Assembly: GCA_045640725.1 (NCBI GenBank)
Contig: JAZUFN010000107.1
Span: 1 to 13,857 of the forward strand
Origin: RGIG3528 sp045640725
GTDB taxonomy: Bacteria; Bacillota; Clostridia; Lachnospirales; Lachnospiraceae
DNA: 13,857 nt
Direction: 5' to 3'
In this document: one piece after another, positions 12,924-13,857 of the stretch
Layout of the letters: the number at the start of each line of letters is the position of its first letter
Position numbering within the stretch: the stretch's first letter is position 1
Position numbers and translations under genes: made by a program
Notes under the pieces: generated by a model
The model's database searches: none
Seen by the model: only the letters and a program-made list of their open reading frames with translations
What the model was told of the DNA's origin: nothing

Positions 12924-13857
12924 TTAGAATTGTGCCTTGCATTCCTTGATAGCCGCAATCAGCTTTTCCTCTGTAGCATCAGAGATAACCTTTTCATCGC
13001 GGATAGCAGCGGGAATCTCAGGATATTTGGTGTCAATGTATTCAAAGAGATCATGCTCGAACTCCAGCACCTTTTCTACAGGAATATCCAGGAGATACTT
13101 CTTGGTAGCTGCGTAGATGATGATGATCTGCTTTTCAACAGGCATTGGCTTGTACTGAGGCTGCTTCAGGATTTCCTTAATGCGGGCACCCTGAGCCAGC
13201 TTTTCTTTTGTATCTGCATCCAGGTCACTACCGAACTGGGCAAAGGATGCCAGCTCTCTGTACTGAGCCAGGTCAATACGGATAGGACCTGCGATTTTTT
13301 TCATAGCCTTAATCTGGGCGCTACCACCTACTCGTGATACGGAGAGACCTGCGTTAACAGCCGGACGGAAGCCGGAGTTGAACATCTCGGACTCCAGGTA
13401 AATCTGACCATCTGTGATGGAGATTACGTTGGTAGGAATGTAAGCGGATACGTCGCCTGCCTGAGTCTCAATGATAGGAAGTGCGGTAAGGGAACCACCG
13501 CCCAGAGAGTCAGAAAGTCTGGCTGCTCTTTCCAAAAGTCTTGAGTGCAGGTAGAAAACGTCACCAGGGTATGCCTCACGTCCCGGTGGACGCTTTAAGA
13601 GGAGGGAGAGGGTACGGTATGCAGCGGCATGCTTACTTAAGTCATCATAGATGATAAGTACGTCGTCGCCGTTTTCCATCCACTCCTCACCGATAGCACA
13701 TCCACTGTATGGTGCGATGTACTGAAGAGGTGCCAGCTCGGAGGCTGTAGCAGCTACTACTGTGGTGTAGTCCATAGCACCGTACTCTTCAAGAGTGGTT
13801 ACCAGGGCAGCTACTGTAGACTGCTTCTGACCGATAGCAACGTAAATACATTTTACG
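12924..13857 (-). CDS. atpA: ATP synthase F1 subunit alpha, 5' end outside the window
   Basis: The non-catalytic nucleotide-binding alpha subunit. Only the C-terminal ~310 of about 500 residues are present. The frame continues to the window edge, reading KCIYVAIGQKQSTVAALV upstream of the first internal Met at 13775, so it is partial rather than a short gene. Family motifs include DDLSKHAAAYR (Walker B region), PPGREAYPGDVFYLHSRLLERAAR, and the alpha-subunit signature PAVNAGLSVSRVGGSAQ. The Walker A motif lies beyond the edge. The stop is TAA at 12924-12926, 16 bases before atpG, in the standard atpA-G-D-C order. Confidence 0.97.
   Translation of the reverse strand, partial: VKCIYVAIGQKQSTVAALVTTLEEYGAMDYTTVVAATASELAPLQYIAPYSGCAIGEEWMENGDDVLIIYDDLSKHAAAYRTLSLLLKRPPGREAYPGDVFYLHSRLLERAARLSDSLGGGSLTALPIIETQAGDVSAYIPTNVISITDGQIYLESEMFNSGFRPAVNAGLSVSRVGGSAQIKAMKKIAGPIRIDLAQYRELASFAQFGSDLDADTKEKLAQGARIKEILKQPQYKPMPVEKQIIIIYAATKKYLLDIPVEKVLEFEHDLFEYIDTKYPEIPAAIRDEKVISDATEEKLIAAIKECKAQF

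Noticed and set aside
13776..13857. atpA beginning at the Met at 13775
   Set aside because: The reading frame continues upstream with clear alpha-subunit sequence (CIYVAIGQKQSTVAALV), so that Met is internal.

Overview
The window looks like chromosomal core DNA from a low-to-moderate G+C Firmicute, most likely a Lachnospiraceae/Clostridia member. The grounds are strong AGGAGG-type ribosome binding sites, the rpmG-secE-nusG-rplKA-rplJL order, an L10-type leader, and protein sequences of clostridial character. No species can be named from the sequence alone.

Layout. Positions 1-683 are non-coding: the spacer after rplL, where rpoB would be expected just beyond the left edge. It holds long overlapping inverted repeats (1-463) and a compound terminator structure (553-678). 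From 684 to 4116, all on the minus strand, lies the ribosomal/transcription cluster, transcribed rpmG -> secE -> nusG -> rplK -> rplA -> rplJ -> rplL. It has a promoter before rpmG and a second promoter plus an L10-type leader/attenuator before rplJ. Two matching GTGGGAGGA elements sit before rplK and rplA and resemble binding sites for L1 autoregulation. Upstream on the same strand is deoB (phosphopentomutase).

Positions 5743-10089 carry three envelope-type genes: a PAP2-family membrane protein (+), a family 2 glycosyltransferase (-), and an ~800-residue membrane-anchored extracytoplasmic protein of unknown function (+). The unknown protein has a propeller-like middle and a C-terminal segment reminiscent of a degenerate C39/papain-like fold. 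It is the least explained gene here. From 10151 to the right edge, on the minus strand, is the end of an F-type ATP synthase operon: atpA (5' end cut off by the window), atpG, atpD (TTG start) and atpC, closed by a bidirectional terminator.

How it works together. The ribosomal cluster makes L33, SecE, NusG and the stalk-region proteins L11, L1, L10 and L7/L12, with RNA structures at each point where dosage must be set. The atp genes make the catalytic F1 sector. DeoB salvages pentose phosphates from nucleosides. The PAP2 protein, glycosyltransferase and large surface protein plausibly share an envelope glycolipid or polymer role, but that is inferred only from adjacency. I saw no mobile element, CRISPR array, tRNA or rRNA.
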